This document shows, in pieces, positions 45,218 to 53,979 of a stretch of DNA of 64,000 bases. Made by a program: the position numbers and the translations under genes. Below the pieces are notes generated by a model, which saw nothing but the letters and a program-made list of their open reading frames with translations, did not search any database and was not told the DNA's origin. Numbering within the stretch: position 1 is the first letter of the stretch; every line of letters starts with the position of its first letter. Source of the DNA: Palleronia marisminoris. GTDB lineage: Bacteria; Pseudomonadota; Alphaproteobacteria; Rhodobacterales; Rhodobacteraceae. The stretch lies in assembly GCF_900172315.1 (NCBI RefSeq), contig NZ_FWFV01000001.1, positions 620,001 to 684,000 on the forward strand, written 5' to 3'.

Positions 45218-45991
45218 ATGTCCCTGACGATCCGCCACCCCGAGATCATCGAGATCGCGCGCCGCGATGGCAAGGTGACGGTCGAAGGACTCGCCGAGCA
45301 TTTCGGCGTGACGCTGCAGACCATTCGCCGCGACCTTGCCGACCTGGCCGAGGCGGGCCGGCTGGAACGCGTCCACGGCGGTGCCGTCCTGCCCTCCGGC
45401 GTGACGAATATCGGCTACGAGGACCGGCGCGGCCTCAACGCCGACGCGAAGGCGGCGATCGCGACCGCCTGCGCCGCCGAAATCCCCAACGACTGTTCGG
45501 TGTTCCTGAATATCGGGACCAGCACCGAGGCAGTGGCCGAGAAGATGCTGGCGCATCGCAACATCCTGGCGGTGACGAACAACATCAACGTCGCCACGAC
45601 ACTGGCGAAGAACCCCGACTGCCAGATCGTGCTGGCCGGGGGGACGCTGCGGCGGTCCGATGGCGGCCTCGTCGGAGACCTCACGACCCGCACCATCCGG
45701 CACTTCAAGTTCGACATCGCGGTGATCGGGTGCTCGGCCCTGGACGACGAGGGGGACATCCTGGATTTCGACATGCAGGAGGTCGGCGTGACCCGGGCGA
45801 TCATCGACCAGGCGCGGCGGATCTTCCTCGTCGCAGATCACTCGAAATTCCTGCGCAACGCCCCGGTCCGGGTCGCGACCCTCACCGATCTCGACGCCTT
45901 CTTCACCGACCGCAGCCTGCCCGACGCCTTCGTCCGCAGATGCGCCGAGCATCGCGTCGATCTTCATGTCGCAGGGGGCGCGCCGGACTAG
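45218..45991 (+). CDS. glpR: DeoR-family regulator of glycerol uptake
   Basis: A 257-residue DeoR/GlpR regulator. The HTH VTVEGLAEHFGVTLQTIRRDL is followed by the linker RLERVHGGAVLPSG, both typical. The sensor domain has LNIGTSTEAVAEKML (the GxxTS/T phosphate loop) and VADHSKFLRNAPVRVATL (DHSKF). The family effector is glycerol 3-phosphate. The gene is divergent from glpSTPQUV with paired operators between. Its stop overlaps the stop of the convergent TetR gene by 3 bp. Confidence 0.9.
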   Translation: MSLTIRHPEIIEIARRDGKVTVEGLAEHFGVTLQTIRRDLADLAEAGRLERVHGGAVLPSGVTNIGYEDRRGLNADAKAAIATACAAEIPNDCSVFLNIGTSTEAVAEKMLAHRNILAVTNNINVATTLAKNPDCQIVLAGGTLRRSDGGLVGDLTTRTIRHFKFDIAVIGCSALDDEGDILDFDMQEVGVTRAIIDQARRIFLVADHSKFLRNAPVRVATLTDLDAFFTDRSLPDAFVRRCAEHRVDLHVAGGAPD

Positions 45992-46587
45992 CCGCGCTCG
46001 GCGTCGACCGCCCTGAGAAACATCGCGAGCCCCGCGTCGAACCGGGCGCGTTGCGAGCATTTGTCCGGCGAGGTCGAGGGGGCCAACAGGATATCCCCGA
46101 TCGACGGGCGCACCATCGCCTCGAGGATCGCGGCGGCCTGCGCGGTGTCGTCGATGCGGGCCTCGCCTCGCGACACCGCCCGGTCGAGCTCGTCCCGGAT
46201 CAGCGCCCGGTCGCGCAGGACGAAGCTGCCGAGGCAGGCCCGCGTCGCCTCGGGCCCCGACTCACCCCCCGCGACGGCCATGCGCAGCACCGCCAGCGGC
46301 AGGCCCGAGGGGCGCGGCCGCGGCATCGGCGCGAGCAGGCGGCGCAACCGGTCCTCGAGCGGGAGGGCGCGATCCTCGTCGGTCAGGTCGTGGACGAACT
46401 CCTGACGGATGCGGCCCAGGTAGGCACCGAACAGGGCGTCCCGGTCAGCAAACACCGAATAAAGCGTGCGTTTCGACATGCCCGCCTCGGCCGCGATCGC
46501 CGACATCGTGGTCCCGTCGAGGCCGTGCCGGTCGAACACGGCGTCCAGCGCGTCGAAGATCCGGTCGATGCGATCTTCCGATGACAT
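45988..46587 (-). CDS. TetR/AcrR-family repressor of the RND efflux genes
   Basis: 199 residues from the ATG at 46587. The HTH domain (about 1-55) contains TTMSAIAAEAGMSKRTLYSVFADRDALFGAYL, a canonical TetR HTH; only short parts are needed to see it (SAIAAEAGMSKRTLY). The C-terminal ligand domain is helical and variable. It is divergent from the adaptor/pump pair, with a 22-bp palindrome between, the standard layout for a drug-responsive repressor. A longer frame runs to 46680, but it lacks the usual start context. Confidence 0.9.
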   Translation of the reverse strand: MSSEDRIDRIFDALDAVFDRHGLDGTTMSAIAAEAGMSKRTLYSVFADRDALFGAYLGRIRQEFVHDLTDEDRALPLEDRLRRLLAPMPRPRPSGLPLAVLRMAVAGGESGPEATRACLGSFVLRDRALIRDELDRAVSRGEARIDDTAQAAAILEAMVRPSIGDILLAPSTSPDKCSQRARFDAGLAMFLRAVDAERG

Positions 46588-46697
46588 AACGGGCGGTCGG
46601 CCTCTTCCTCGATCACCGCTCGATCTTTCCGTGGATTCTGCGCCACCGCACAGGCCCTTCGCGCGCTTCGGATCTTGCAAGCCTCACCGTCCGAATT

Positions 46698-46719
46698 TAG
46701 GAAACCACGGAGTTTCCTA
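46698..46719. promoter_or_regulatory. TetR-type operator palindrome
   Basis: TAGGAAAC / GTTTCCTA, perfect 8-bp arms separated by CACGGA, lie between the divergent TetR gene (start 46587) and the efflux adaptor (start 46774). Perfect symmetry and central position make this the likely operator of the repressor for both directions. Confidence 0.75.
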
Positions 46720-46773
46720 TTCTTCGGCCTGCCGGACATCAAGGGCGCGCGGGCACACCACAGAAAGATCGAC

Positions 46774-47916
46774 ATGGCCAGCTTCATGAAACCCGCGGCT
46801 GTCGCGGCCCTCTTCGTGCTTGCCGCGGCAAGCGGCGCATCCGCCCAGGACGCCCCGCCGCCGGGCGTGACTGTCGTGACGCTCGAACCGCAGGACGTCA
46901 CCCTGACCTCCACCCTGCCCGGCCGCGTCCATGCCTCGTCCGAGGCAGAGGTTCGTCCGCAGGTCAGCGGCATCGTGACCGAGCGCCTGTTCGAGGAAGG
47001 CAGCCTCGTCGAAGCCGGAGAGTTGCTCTATCGCATCGACCCCGTCAGCTACGAGGCCGCCGTGGCCCAGGCCCGCGCGGCCGTCGCGCAGGCCGAGGCG
47101 CAGTTGCGCGCCGCCGAGCGTGAGGCGGAACGCACGCAGACCCTCAGCGAGCGCGGCATCTCGTCCGCCGCGACCGAGGATGACGCCGTTTCCGCGCGCG
47201 ACGCCGCCGCCGCCGGGCTGGAAGCCGCGAAGGCGCAATTGCAGATCGCCGAGATCGAGCTCGACCGGACCGAGATCCGCGCCCGCCTTTCCGGCCGCAT
47301 CGGCTTTTCCGAGGCCAGCCAGGGTGCGCTCGTCACGGCCAGCCAGACGACGCCGCTGGCCGTTATCCGCGCGCTCGACCCCGTGCATGTGGACGTGACC
47401 CAGTCGGCGGCCGACCTTCTGGCCTGGCGCCGCCGCGAGGGCCCCGAAGCGGATGGAGAGCGCGAGGTGTCGCTGACCCTCGCCGATGGCTCGACCTACG
47501 ACGCCAAGGGCCAGCTCAGCGCCGCCGAGCCGCACGTGGACGAACAGACCGGCGTGGTCGTTCTACGCATGTCGTTCCCCAACCCTGACGGGCTTCTGCT
47601 GGCGGGGATGTATGTGCAGGTCGAAATGCCGACCGGCACCGCCGACGACGTGTTCCTCGTGCCGCAGGAGGGCGTCTCGCGCGACCGGCGCGGCAACCCG
47701 AGCGCGCTGGTCGTGAACGCCGAGAACGTCGTTGAAAGCCGCGACCTGACGGTCGTCCAGGATCGCGGAACGGACTGGATCGTCGAGGGCGGGCTGGAGC
47801 CGGGCGACCGGGTGATCGTCGCCGGCCTGCAGAAGGTGGCCCCCGGCGCCACCGTCACGCCTGCGGAACGGCAGGCGGCCGAAGCCGCTGCCGCAACCGA
47901 AGCCGGAGGCGAGTGA
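46774..47916 (+). CDS. RND efflux periplasmic adaptor subunit
   Basis: 380 residues from the ATG at 46774, with a signal peptide (hydrophobic AAVAALFVLAAASGASA, cleaved before QD). The AcrA/MexA domains follow: barrel-sandwich (EVRPQVSGIVTERLFEEGSLVEAG trimmed to its core RPQVSGIV), a helical hairpin rich in Ala and Glu (about 88-160), the second half GRIGFSEASQGALV, and a beta-barrel (ADGSTYDAKGQL). There is no lipobox Cys, so it is not a lipoprotein like AcrA. It links the inner-membrane pump to an outer-membrane channel, whose gene is not in the window. Confidence 0.92.
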   Translation: MASFMKPAAVAALFVLAAASGASAQDAPPPGVTVVTLEPQDVTLTSTLPGRVHASSEAEVRPQVSGIVTERLFEEGSLVEAGELLYRIDPVSYEAAVAQARAAVAQAEAQLRAAEREAERTQTLSERGISSAATEDDAVSARDAAAAGLEAAKAQLQIAEIELDRTEIRARLSGRIGFSEASQGALVTASQTTPLAVIRALDPVHVDVTQSAADLLAWRRREGPEADGEREVSLTLADGSTYDAKGQLSAAEPHVDEQTGVVVLRMSFPNPDGLLLAGMYVQVEMPTGTADDVFLVPQEGVSRDRRGNPSALVVNAENVVESRDLTVVQDRGTDWIVEGGLEPGDRVIVAGLQKVAPGATVTPAERQAAEAAAATEAGGE

Positions 47917-47919
47917 TCC

Positions 47920-50900
47920 ATGGCACGTTTCTTCATCGACAGGCCCGTCTTCGCGTGGGTGCTATCGATCCTCATCATGGGGATCGGCATCCTTGCCATC
48001 CGGACCCTTCCGATCGCCCAGTACCCGCAGATCGCCCCGCCCACCGTGTCGGTCAATGCCGTATATCCCGGCGCCTCGGCGCAGACCGTGGCGAACACGG
48101 TCACGCAGGTCCTCGAAGAGCAGATGACCGGCCTTGACGGGCTTCGCTACTTCTCGTCGACCTCGTCCTCGGCGGGCTCTACCTCGATCACCCTGACCTT
48201 CGAGACGGGGACCGATCCCGACATCGCGCAGGTGCAGGTCCAGAACAAGATCAGCCAGGCGACGTCGCTTCTGCCGGAATCCGTGCAGCGGCAGGGCGTG
48301 ACGGTGCAGAAGTCGTCCTCGGGCTTCCTGCAGGTGGTCTCGCTGATCTCGCCCGACGGCAGCTATGACCAGGCGGACCTGTCGGACTACCTGTCGTCGA
48401 ACCTGACGGACGAGATCAGCCGGATCGACGGTGTCGGCAACGTGCAGGTCTTCGGCTCGCCCTATGCCATGCGCATCTGGCTCGACCCGTCGAAACTGTC
48501 GGCCTACGGACTGACCGCATCGGACGTGGTCGCGGCGGTGTCGGAAGAGAACGCGCAGATCTCGGCAGGCGCCTTCGGCACCCGCCCCACCGCGGGCGAG
48601 CAGCAGCTGAACGCCACGATCACCGCCCAGTCGCTTCTGCAAACGCCCGAGGATTTCCGCCAGATCGTCCTGCGCGCCGAGACCGGCGGCGGCCTCGTGC
48701 TGCTCGACGACGTCGCCCGGGTCGAGATCGGCGCCGAAAGCTACGCCTTCGAGTCGCGCTTCAACGGCGACCCGTCGGCCGGCATGGCGATCAGCCTCGC
48801 GCCCGGTGCCAACGCGCTCGAAACCGCCACGGCCGTCGAGGAACGGATGCACGAGTTCTCGCAGAACTTCCCCGAGGGCATCGAATACGTCATCCCCTAC
48901 GACACGACGCCTTTCGTCGAGATCTCGATCGAGGAGGTGATCCACACGCTCGTCGAGGCGATCATCCTCGTCTTCCTCGTGATGTACCTGTTCCTGCAGA
49001 ACTTCCGGGCGACGCTGATCCCGACGCTGGCCGTCCCGGTCGTGCTTCTGGGTACCTTCGGCGTGCTGGCCGTCGCGGGCTTCACCATCAACACGCTGAC
49101 CATGCTCGCGATGGTGCTGGCGATCGGATTGTTGGTCGACGACGCCATCGTGGTGGTCGAGAACGTCGAGCGCGTGATGGAGGAAGAGGGCCTGTCGCCG
49201 CGCGACGCGACCTACAAGTCCATGGGCCAGATCACCGGCGCGCTGATCGGGATCGCCATGGTTCTGTCGGCCGTGTTCGTGCCGATGGCGTTCTTCGGCG
49301 GCTCGACCGGGGTGATCTACCAGCAATTCGCGATCACCATCGTATCGGCCATGGCGCTGTCGGTGGTGGTGGCGCTGACGCTGACGCCGGCCCTCTGCGC
49401 GACGTTGCTGAAGGCCAAGCATCAGACCAAGAAGCGCGGCCCGTTCAAGTGGTTCAACTTCGGCTTCGACAAGACGCTGGGCGGCTATGCCGGCCTCGTC
49501 GGCTGGATCGTGCGCCGCCCGTTCCGCATGGGGCTGATCTACGTCGCGCTGGCCGTGGCGATGGCGATGCTCTTCGTGCGCACGCCCACCGGGTTCCTGC
49601 CGGAAGAAGATCAGGGCATCCTGTTCACGATGATCCAGGCCCCCACCGGCGCCACGCTTGACCGTACCCTCGACGTGATCGAGCAGGTCGAGAACCACTA
49701 TCTGCAGAACGAAAGCGCGGCCGTGGAATCGGTGTTCGGCGTGGCGGGCTTCGGCTTCGGCGGTGCGGGCCAGAACATGGGCCTCGCCTTCGTGCGGCTG
49801 AAGGACTGGGAGGAACGGACCGACCCGTCGCTCAGCGCGCAGGCCGTCGCGGGGCGGGCCTTCGGGGCGTTCTCGCAGATCCAGGACGCGATGGTGTTCC
49901 CGATCGTGCCGCCTTCGGTGATCGAACTTGGCAACGTCTCGGGCTTCGACGTCTACCTGCAGGCGCGGCAGGGCCAGACCCATGACGAGCTTCTGCAAGC
50001 CCGCAACCAGCTTCTGGGCATGGCTGCGCAAAGCGAGCTGATCGCGTCGGCCCGTCCCAACGGGCTGGAGGACGCGGCGCAGTTCAACATCGACATCGAC
50101 TGGCGCAAGGCCGGCGCGATGGGGGTGTCTGCCACGGATGTCAGCAGCCTGCTGTCGACGGCCTGGGCGGGTCGCTACGTCAACGACTTCATCGACCGCG
50201 GCCAGATCAAGCGCGTCTACGTGCAGGGCGAGGCCGAGGCGCGGTCCACCCCGTCCGACATCGAGAAATGGCGCGTGCGCAACGACACCGGCGGGCTGGT
50301 GCCGTTCTCGAACTTCGCGGACGGCGACTGGAGCCAGGGCGCGCAGGGCGTCTACCGTTACAACGGCGTGCCGTCGATGCAGCTTCAGGGCTCGCCCGCG
50401 CCCGGCGTCACGACCGGCGAGGCCATGGCCGAGATGGAGCGGCTCGCGGCCCAACTTCCGCCGGGGTTCGAGCTTGCCTGGACCGGCCTCTCGCTCGAGG
50501 AACGCCAGTCGGGCAACCAGGCGCCGCTGCTCTATGCGCTTTCGCTGGCGGCGGTGTTCCTGTCGCTCGCCGCGCTCTACGAAAGCTGGACGATCCCCTT
50601 CGCGGTGATGCTGGCCATGCCCATCGGGGTCCTCGGCGCCCTGATCGGCGCGACGCTGGGCGGGTTCGAGAACGGGGTGTTCTTCCAGGTGGGGCTGCTG
50701 ACGGTCATCGGCCTGACGGGCAAGAACGCGATCCTGATCGTGGAGTTCGCCCGGGAACGGCTGGATGCGGGCGAAACCCTGCTGAAGGCCACGGTCGATG
50801 CGGCACGGCAGCGGTTCCGGCCGATCATCATGACCTCGATGGCGTTCTCGCTGGGGGTCCTGCCGCTTGTGCTGAGCTCGGGTGCTGGCGCAGGGGGTCG

Positions 50901-51057
50901 GAACGCGATCGGGTCGGGCGTGCTCGGCGGGACGCTCTCGGCCACTGTGCTGGGCGTGCTTTTCGTGCCGCTGTTCTTCGTCGTGGTCATGCGGCTCTTC
51001 ACCCGCAAGGGCAGAGAGACGAAAGAGCCCCACATCACCGCCGTCGCGGCGGAATGA
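47920..51057 (+). CDS. RND multidrug efflux permease (HAE1, AcrB-like)
   Basis: A 1045-residue inner-membrane proton-driven pump. Twelve transmembrane helices are arranged in two repeats with large periplasmic loops. The proton relay is intact: Asp407-Asp408 in GLLVDDAIVVVEN, at the same numbers as AcrB, and Lys935 in GLTGKNAILIVEF. N-terminal FFIDRPVFAWVLSI and TPTGFLPEEDQG are family hallmarks. It starts 3 bp after the adaptor gene. Substrates cannot be predicted. A GC hairpin follows the stop. Confidence 0.96.
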   Translation: MARFFIDRPVFAWVLSILIMGIGILAIRTLPIAQYPQIAPPTVSVNAVYPGASAQTVANTVTQVLEEQMTGLDGLRYFSSTSSSAGSTSITLTFETGTDPDIAQVQVQNKISQATSLLPESVQRQGVTVQKSSSGFLQVVSLISPDGSYDQADLSDYLSSNLTDEISRIDGVGNVQVFGSPYAMRIWLDPSKLSAYGLTASDVVAAVSEENAQISAGAFGTRPTAGEQQLNATITAQSLLQTPEDFRQIVLRAETGGGLVLLDDVARVEIGAESYAFESRFNGDPSAGMAISLAPGANALETATAVEERMHEFSQNFPEGIEYVIPYDTTPFVEISIEEVIHTLVEAIILVFLVMYLFLQNFRATLIPTLAVPVVLLGTFGVLAVAGFTINTLTMLAMVLAIGLLVDDAIVVVENVERVMEEEGLSPRDATYKSMGQITGALIGIAMVLSAVFVPMAFFGGSTGVIYQQFAITIVSAMALSVVVALTLTPALCATLLKAKHQTKKRGPFKWFNFGFDKTLGGYAGLVGWIVRRPFRMGLIYVALAVAMAMLFVRTPTGFLPEEDQGILFTMIQAPTGATLDRTLDVIEQVENHYLQNESAAVESVFGVAGFGFGGAGQNMGLAFVRLKDWEERTDPSLSAQAVAGRAFGAFSQIQDAMVFPIVPPSVIELGNVSGFDVYLQARQGQTHDELLQARNQLLGMAAQSELIASARPNGLEDAAQFNIDIDWRKAGAMGVSATDVSSLLSTAWAGRYVNDFIDRGQIKRVYVQGEAEARSTPSDIEKWRVRNDTGGLVPFSNFADGDWSQGAQGVYRYNGVPSMQLQGSPAPGVTTGEAMAEMERLAAQLPPGFELAWTGLSLEERQSGNQAPLLYALSLAAVFLSLAALYESWTIPFAVMLAMPIGVLGALIGATLGGFENGVFFQVGLLTVIGLTGKNAILIVEFARERLDAGETLLKATVDAARQRFRPIIMTSMAFSLGVLPLVLSSGAGAGGRNAIGSGVLGGTLSATVLGVLFVPLFFVVVMRLFTRKGRETKEPHITAVAAE

Positions 51058-51058
51058 G

Positions 51059-51083
51059 GGACGGGGCGCCTCGCGCCCTGTCC
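51059..51083 (+). terminator. terminator hairpin after the RND pump gene
   Basis: GGACGGGGCGC / GCGCCCTGTCC, an 11-bp stem with one G-U pair and a 3-base loop, begins 2 bp after the pump stop codon. It is very stable and followed by TCCC, without a T run. Confidence 0.6.
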
Positions 51084-51139
51084 TCCCGCGCCCCGAGACC
51101 TACCCTTCGCAAGCTGCAGCCAACACGGAGACGCAACGG

Positions 51140-52114
51140 ATGAGCGGACTGGTAGCCCTTCTCGACGACGTGGCGGCCATCGCCAAGGTCGCCTCGGCCT
51201 CGGTGGACGATGTGATGGGGCAAGCGGTCAAGGCTTCGTCCAAGGCCGCCGGCGCCGTGATCGACGACGCGGCGGTGACGCCGAAATACGTCTCGGGCTT
51301 CTCTGCCGCCCGGGAATTGCCGATCGTCTGGAAGATCGCGCGCGGCTCGCTCTTCAACAAGCTGGTCATCCTGCTGCCCATCGCGTTGCTGCTTGCGGCC
51401 TTCGCGCCGTGGGCAATCCCGCCGCTGCTGATGGTGGGCGGGCTGTACCTGTGCTTCGAGGGTGCCGAGAAGATCTGGCACAAGATCAATCCGTCCGATC
51501 ATCACGACGAGGATCTGGTCAAGGAGAAGATGTCTGCGGCCAAGCTGGAAGAGAAGAAGGTGAAGGGCGCGGTCAAGACCGACTTCATCCTCTCGGCCGA
51601 GATCATGACCATCGTCCTGAACGCGATGCCCGCAGATCGTCCGTTCGTCCTCACCGCCCTCAGCCTCGCGGTTGCCGCGGTCATCATCACCATCGCCGTC
51701 TACGGCGCTGTGGCCGTGATCGTGAAGGCGGACGATGTCGGCCTTCACATGGCGGCACGAGGTGAAAGCGGCTTTGTCCCGAGGCTTGGCCGAGGCATCG
51801 TGAAGGGAATGCCGTACGTCATGCAGGCGCTCGTCGTCATCGGAACCGCCGCGATGGTCTGGGTCGGTGGATCGATCATCGTGCACGGCCTGCACGAAAT
51901 GGGCTGGCACGCCCCCTACGAAGTCATCCACGGCATCGCTGTGTCGGCTGGTCATCCCGTTCCCGCCTATACCGGAACCATCGAGTGGATCGTGACCGCG
52001 TTCCTCGACGGCGTCATCGGCCTGATCCTGGGCTTCGCAATGATCCCGATCGCCACCCGCGTGATCGGCCCGATCATTGCCGCCGTCCGGCCCGCCACGT
52101 CCGACGCCGCCTAG
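51140..52114 (+). CDS. DUF808 (YedI-like) inner-membrane protein
   Basis: A 324-residue polytopic membrane protein. The start MSGLVALLDDVAAIAKVASASVDD and the next part KAAGAVIDDAAVTPKYVSG (each shown only in part) are the DUF808/YedI signature. At least five hydrophobic segments follow (near 75-100, 168-190, 225-245, 285-310). Function in the family is unknown. Its role is not clarified by the neighbours, an efflux pump and a small SPW-repeat protein. Confidence 0.88.
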   Translation: MSGLVALLDDVAAIAKVASASVDDVMGQAVKASSKAAGAVIDDAAVTPKYVSGFSAARELPIVWKIARGSLFNKLVILLPIALLLAAFAPWAIPPLLMVGGLYLCFEGAEKIWHKINPSDHHDEDLVKEKMSAAKLEEKKVKGAVKTDFILSAEIMTIVLNAMPADRPFVLTALSLAVAAVIITIAVYGAVAVIVKADDVGLHMAARGESGFVPRLGRGIVKGMPYVMQALVVIGTAAMVWVGGSIIVHGLHEMGWHAPYEVIHGIAVSAGHPVPAYTGTIEWIVTAFLDGVIGLILGFAMIPIATRVIGPIIAAVRPATSDAA

Positions 52115-52213
52115 GCCTTCGCCCCGCCTGCCCTGGCGCAACCTTTTCAGGGTCGATCTCGTTATCCGATCGCGAGCAACTCTCGGCTTGAAAAGGAACA
52201 GGAGATGGCCACG

Positions 52214-52588
52214 TCAGCGCCGGCCGGCGCGACGGTGCGTATCGCCGACATGCGTGTCGCGATCGGTCAGAAGCGGGATCGCGATCTCCATCAGGCCGAC
52301 GAGGAGGTGCGGCCACCAGATCAGGTCCGCAAAGCCGAAGAGCCACGGCGACGCCGCAAGCAGGATGCCGCTGGCGATGTCGACGCCGAGGTGCACCTTC
52401 AGCGGGATCACCTTCGCGACGCTCAGCTCGTACCGGGTAATCAGGCTCATGACGATTGTCATGGCGCCCAGAAGCTGCGGCAGCCACTGCTCGACGCCGC
52501 CGGTCGCGAAACCGAACAGATATGGTGCGACGAACAGAAGAACGCCGGTGACGTAGTCGATGATACCGTGAGTTCGCGTGTCGATCAT
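52214..52588 (-). CDS. SPW-repeat small membrane protein
   Basis: 124 residues in four hydrophobic helices, in two similar halves. Each half has the family motif form with APYLFGFA and ASPWLFGFA (the second a full SPW) near residues 21 and 79. GGAG lies 9 bp before the ATG. The function of SPW-repeat proteins is unknown. It has two or three parallel neighbours of unknown role. The end of the gene contains the palindrome GCGCCGGCCGGCGC at 52217-52230. Confidence 0.85.
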   Translation of the reverse strand: MIDTRTHGIIDYVTGVLLFVAPYLFGFATGGVEQWLPQLLGAMTIVMSLITRYELSVAKVIPLKVHLGVDIASGILLAASPWLFGFADLIWWPHLLVGLMEIAIPLLTDRDTHVGDTHRRAGRR

Positions 52589-52648
52589 TAGGTTGCTCCA
52601 CCATGGTTCCTGTTGGGAAAGTCATCACCCACCAGCCCGTTCCGTGCC

Positions 52649-53026
52649 TCAGGCAAGCGGGAGGGTGACCTCGACGCGTATGTCCGGGCGCGGGCGATCG
52701 GGCCCGTCACTCCCGACGACCGCGCGCAGGGCTAGTCCTGCATCCATGACCTTGGTCAGGGGCTGATTGTCGATGCGCGGCACGTAGCCCAGCTTGGTTC
52801 CGTCCTGCGTCCACACGGCCACGGCGCGGGCGTCGTCGTCATTCTGGTGCTCTCGCACGAGACGCAGCGGCGTGCCGATCGGAAGACCGCGCGCCGCCTA
52901 GCGCAGGACAGTCCTGTCGCTGCCCGCCACGTAGGTCTGCAAGAGCGGCACCTCGCGGCGCGCGAAGGTGGGATCGGGCGCCTGGACGCGCACAGGGAAT
53001 CGTAACTTATTGTCAGTGTAGAACAC
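52649..53026 (-). pseudogene. HIRAN-domain gene interrupted by an in-frame TAG
   Basis: Read from a GTG near 53026 the frame gives FYTDNKLRFPVRVQAPDP, then LLQTYVAGSDRTVLR, an amber TAG at 52901-52899, and continues without frameshift as AARGLPIGTPLRLVREHQND, ARAVAVW, GTKLGYVPRIDNQPL and KVMDAGL to the stop. The joined product is a HIRAN domain (DNA-end or damage-associated fold; the YVAG strand and RLVREHQNDDDARAV core are diagnostic). The TAG lies within the domain, so it is inactivating. A single CAG-to-TAG change would explain it. A GTG at 52858 could restart, but it would lack the first strand. Confidence 0.65.
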
Positions 53027-53031
53027 TGACA
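53011..53031. promoter_or_regulatory. perfect palindrome between HIRAN and yebE-like genes
   Basis: TGTCAGTGT / ACACTGACA, 9-bp perfect arms with a 3-base spacer AGA, overlap the presumed start of the broken HIRAN gene and lie about 190 bp upstream of the YebE-like gene. The length and symmetry suggest an operator. No regulator gene is adjacent, and I do not recognise the motif. Confidence 0.5.
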
Positions 53032-53219
53032 CTGTCCACTCTGAATGTCGGCGGAACGCCCAAGGTTGATGATGTTCTCGATGCTTCCCGTCGGAATGGG
53101 CCGACGAGCAGCGATCGGCAGATCTCGCCGGCGGCTTCGGATCGCCGCTGGGCGAAGCGCAAGGAACATCGCCCGCCCATCGGTTGTTTCACGCCTGAAG
53201 CACAACGAGGATGACGAAC

Positions 53220-53945
53220 ATGAGCCTCAAGAGAATACTGGGCACGATGCTCGCGACGCGGATGGCCGGTCGCGGCCGGCGGCGTGGCGGGCTTGGCACC
53301 GCGGCGATGCTGGGCGGTCTTGGCCGACGCCGGCGCACCGGCATGATGGGTGGCAAGCTCGGCATGGCCGCGCTCGGCTACATGGCCTACAAGGCCTACC
53401 AGGACCAGCAGTCGAAGGCCGGCACCTCGACTGGCGGGACCAGCTCTGGCGCCAAGGGCGGCGGCGGCCTGTCGGGGATGGTGCAGGACGTGATGAACAC
53501 CGTCACCGGCGGGTCTCAATCCAGCGGCGGCGCGTCGGCGGGCGCAACCCCGGCCCCCGAAGAGGAGGACATGCGCGAAGAGGCGCAGGCGGCCGAGAAC
53601 CTCAGCAACGACACCGCCCTTCTGCTCATCCGGGCGATGATCACCGCCGCCTATTCCGACGGCTCGCTGTCGATGGACGAGCGGCAGCGGATCATGGGCG
53701 AGATCGACCAGGCGGGCGACGCCGAGGACCGCGCCGTGATGGAGCGCGAGATCGCCAACCCCAAGCCGCTCGACGAGCTGCTCACGCAGGTCAACGACGA
53801 AGAGACGGCCGAAGAGTTCTACATGGCCTCCCGCGCGGCCGTGGACGGCGACTCCGAGGCCGACCGCACCTACCTCGCAGACCTGCAGCGCAGGCTGAAC
53901 CTGTCCGATGCGCAGGTCGCCGAAGTCGAAGAGATGGCGCGCTGA
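53220..53945 (+). CDS. YebE/DUF533-family protein with TerB-like domain
   Basis: 241 residues from the ATG at 53220, preferred over the ATG at 53211 because GAGG sits 9 bp before it. An Arg/Gly-rich N-terminus and a short hydrophobic segment (about 40-60, GGKLGMAALGYMAYKAYQDQ) may associate with the membrane. A Gly/Ser-rich linker leads to a TerB-like helical domain (about 130-240): ALLLIRAMITAAYSDGSLSM has the acidic metal-type residues. Family members are envelope-stress induced in enterobacteria. Molecular function is unknown. Confidence 0.85.
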   Translation: MSLKRILGTMLATRMAGRGRRRGGLGTAAMLGGLGRRRRTGMMGGKLGMAALGYMAYKAYQDQQSKAGTSTGGTSSGAKGGGGLSGMVQDVMNTVTGGSQSSGGASAGATPAPEEEDMREEAQAAENLSNDTALLLIRAMITAAYSDGSLSMDERQRIMGEIDQAGDAEDRAVMEREIANPKPLDELLTQVNDEETAEEFYMASRAAVDGDSEADRTYLADLQRRLNLSDAQVAEVEEMAR

Positions 53946-53979
53946 TCAAGGGCCGGCGGCGAACACCGCCGCCGGCGAC

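Noticed and set aside
47962-51033. Long minus-strand frame over the RND pump gene
   Set aside because: Antisense to a textbook AcrB-type gene; composition is dominated by His, Arg, Gln and Asp, with no transmembrane or domain pattern.
52143-52195. CCTTTTCA ... TGAAAAGG inverted repeat between the DUF808 and SPW genes
   Set aside because: Arms are 8 bp but separated by a 37-base loop; could occur by chance and has no supporting context.
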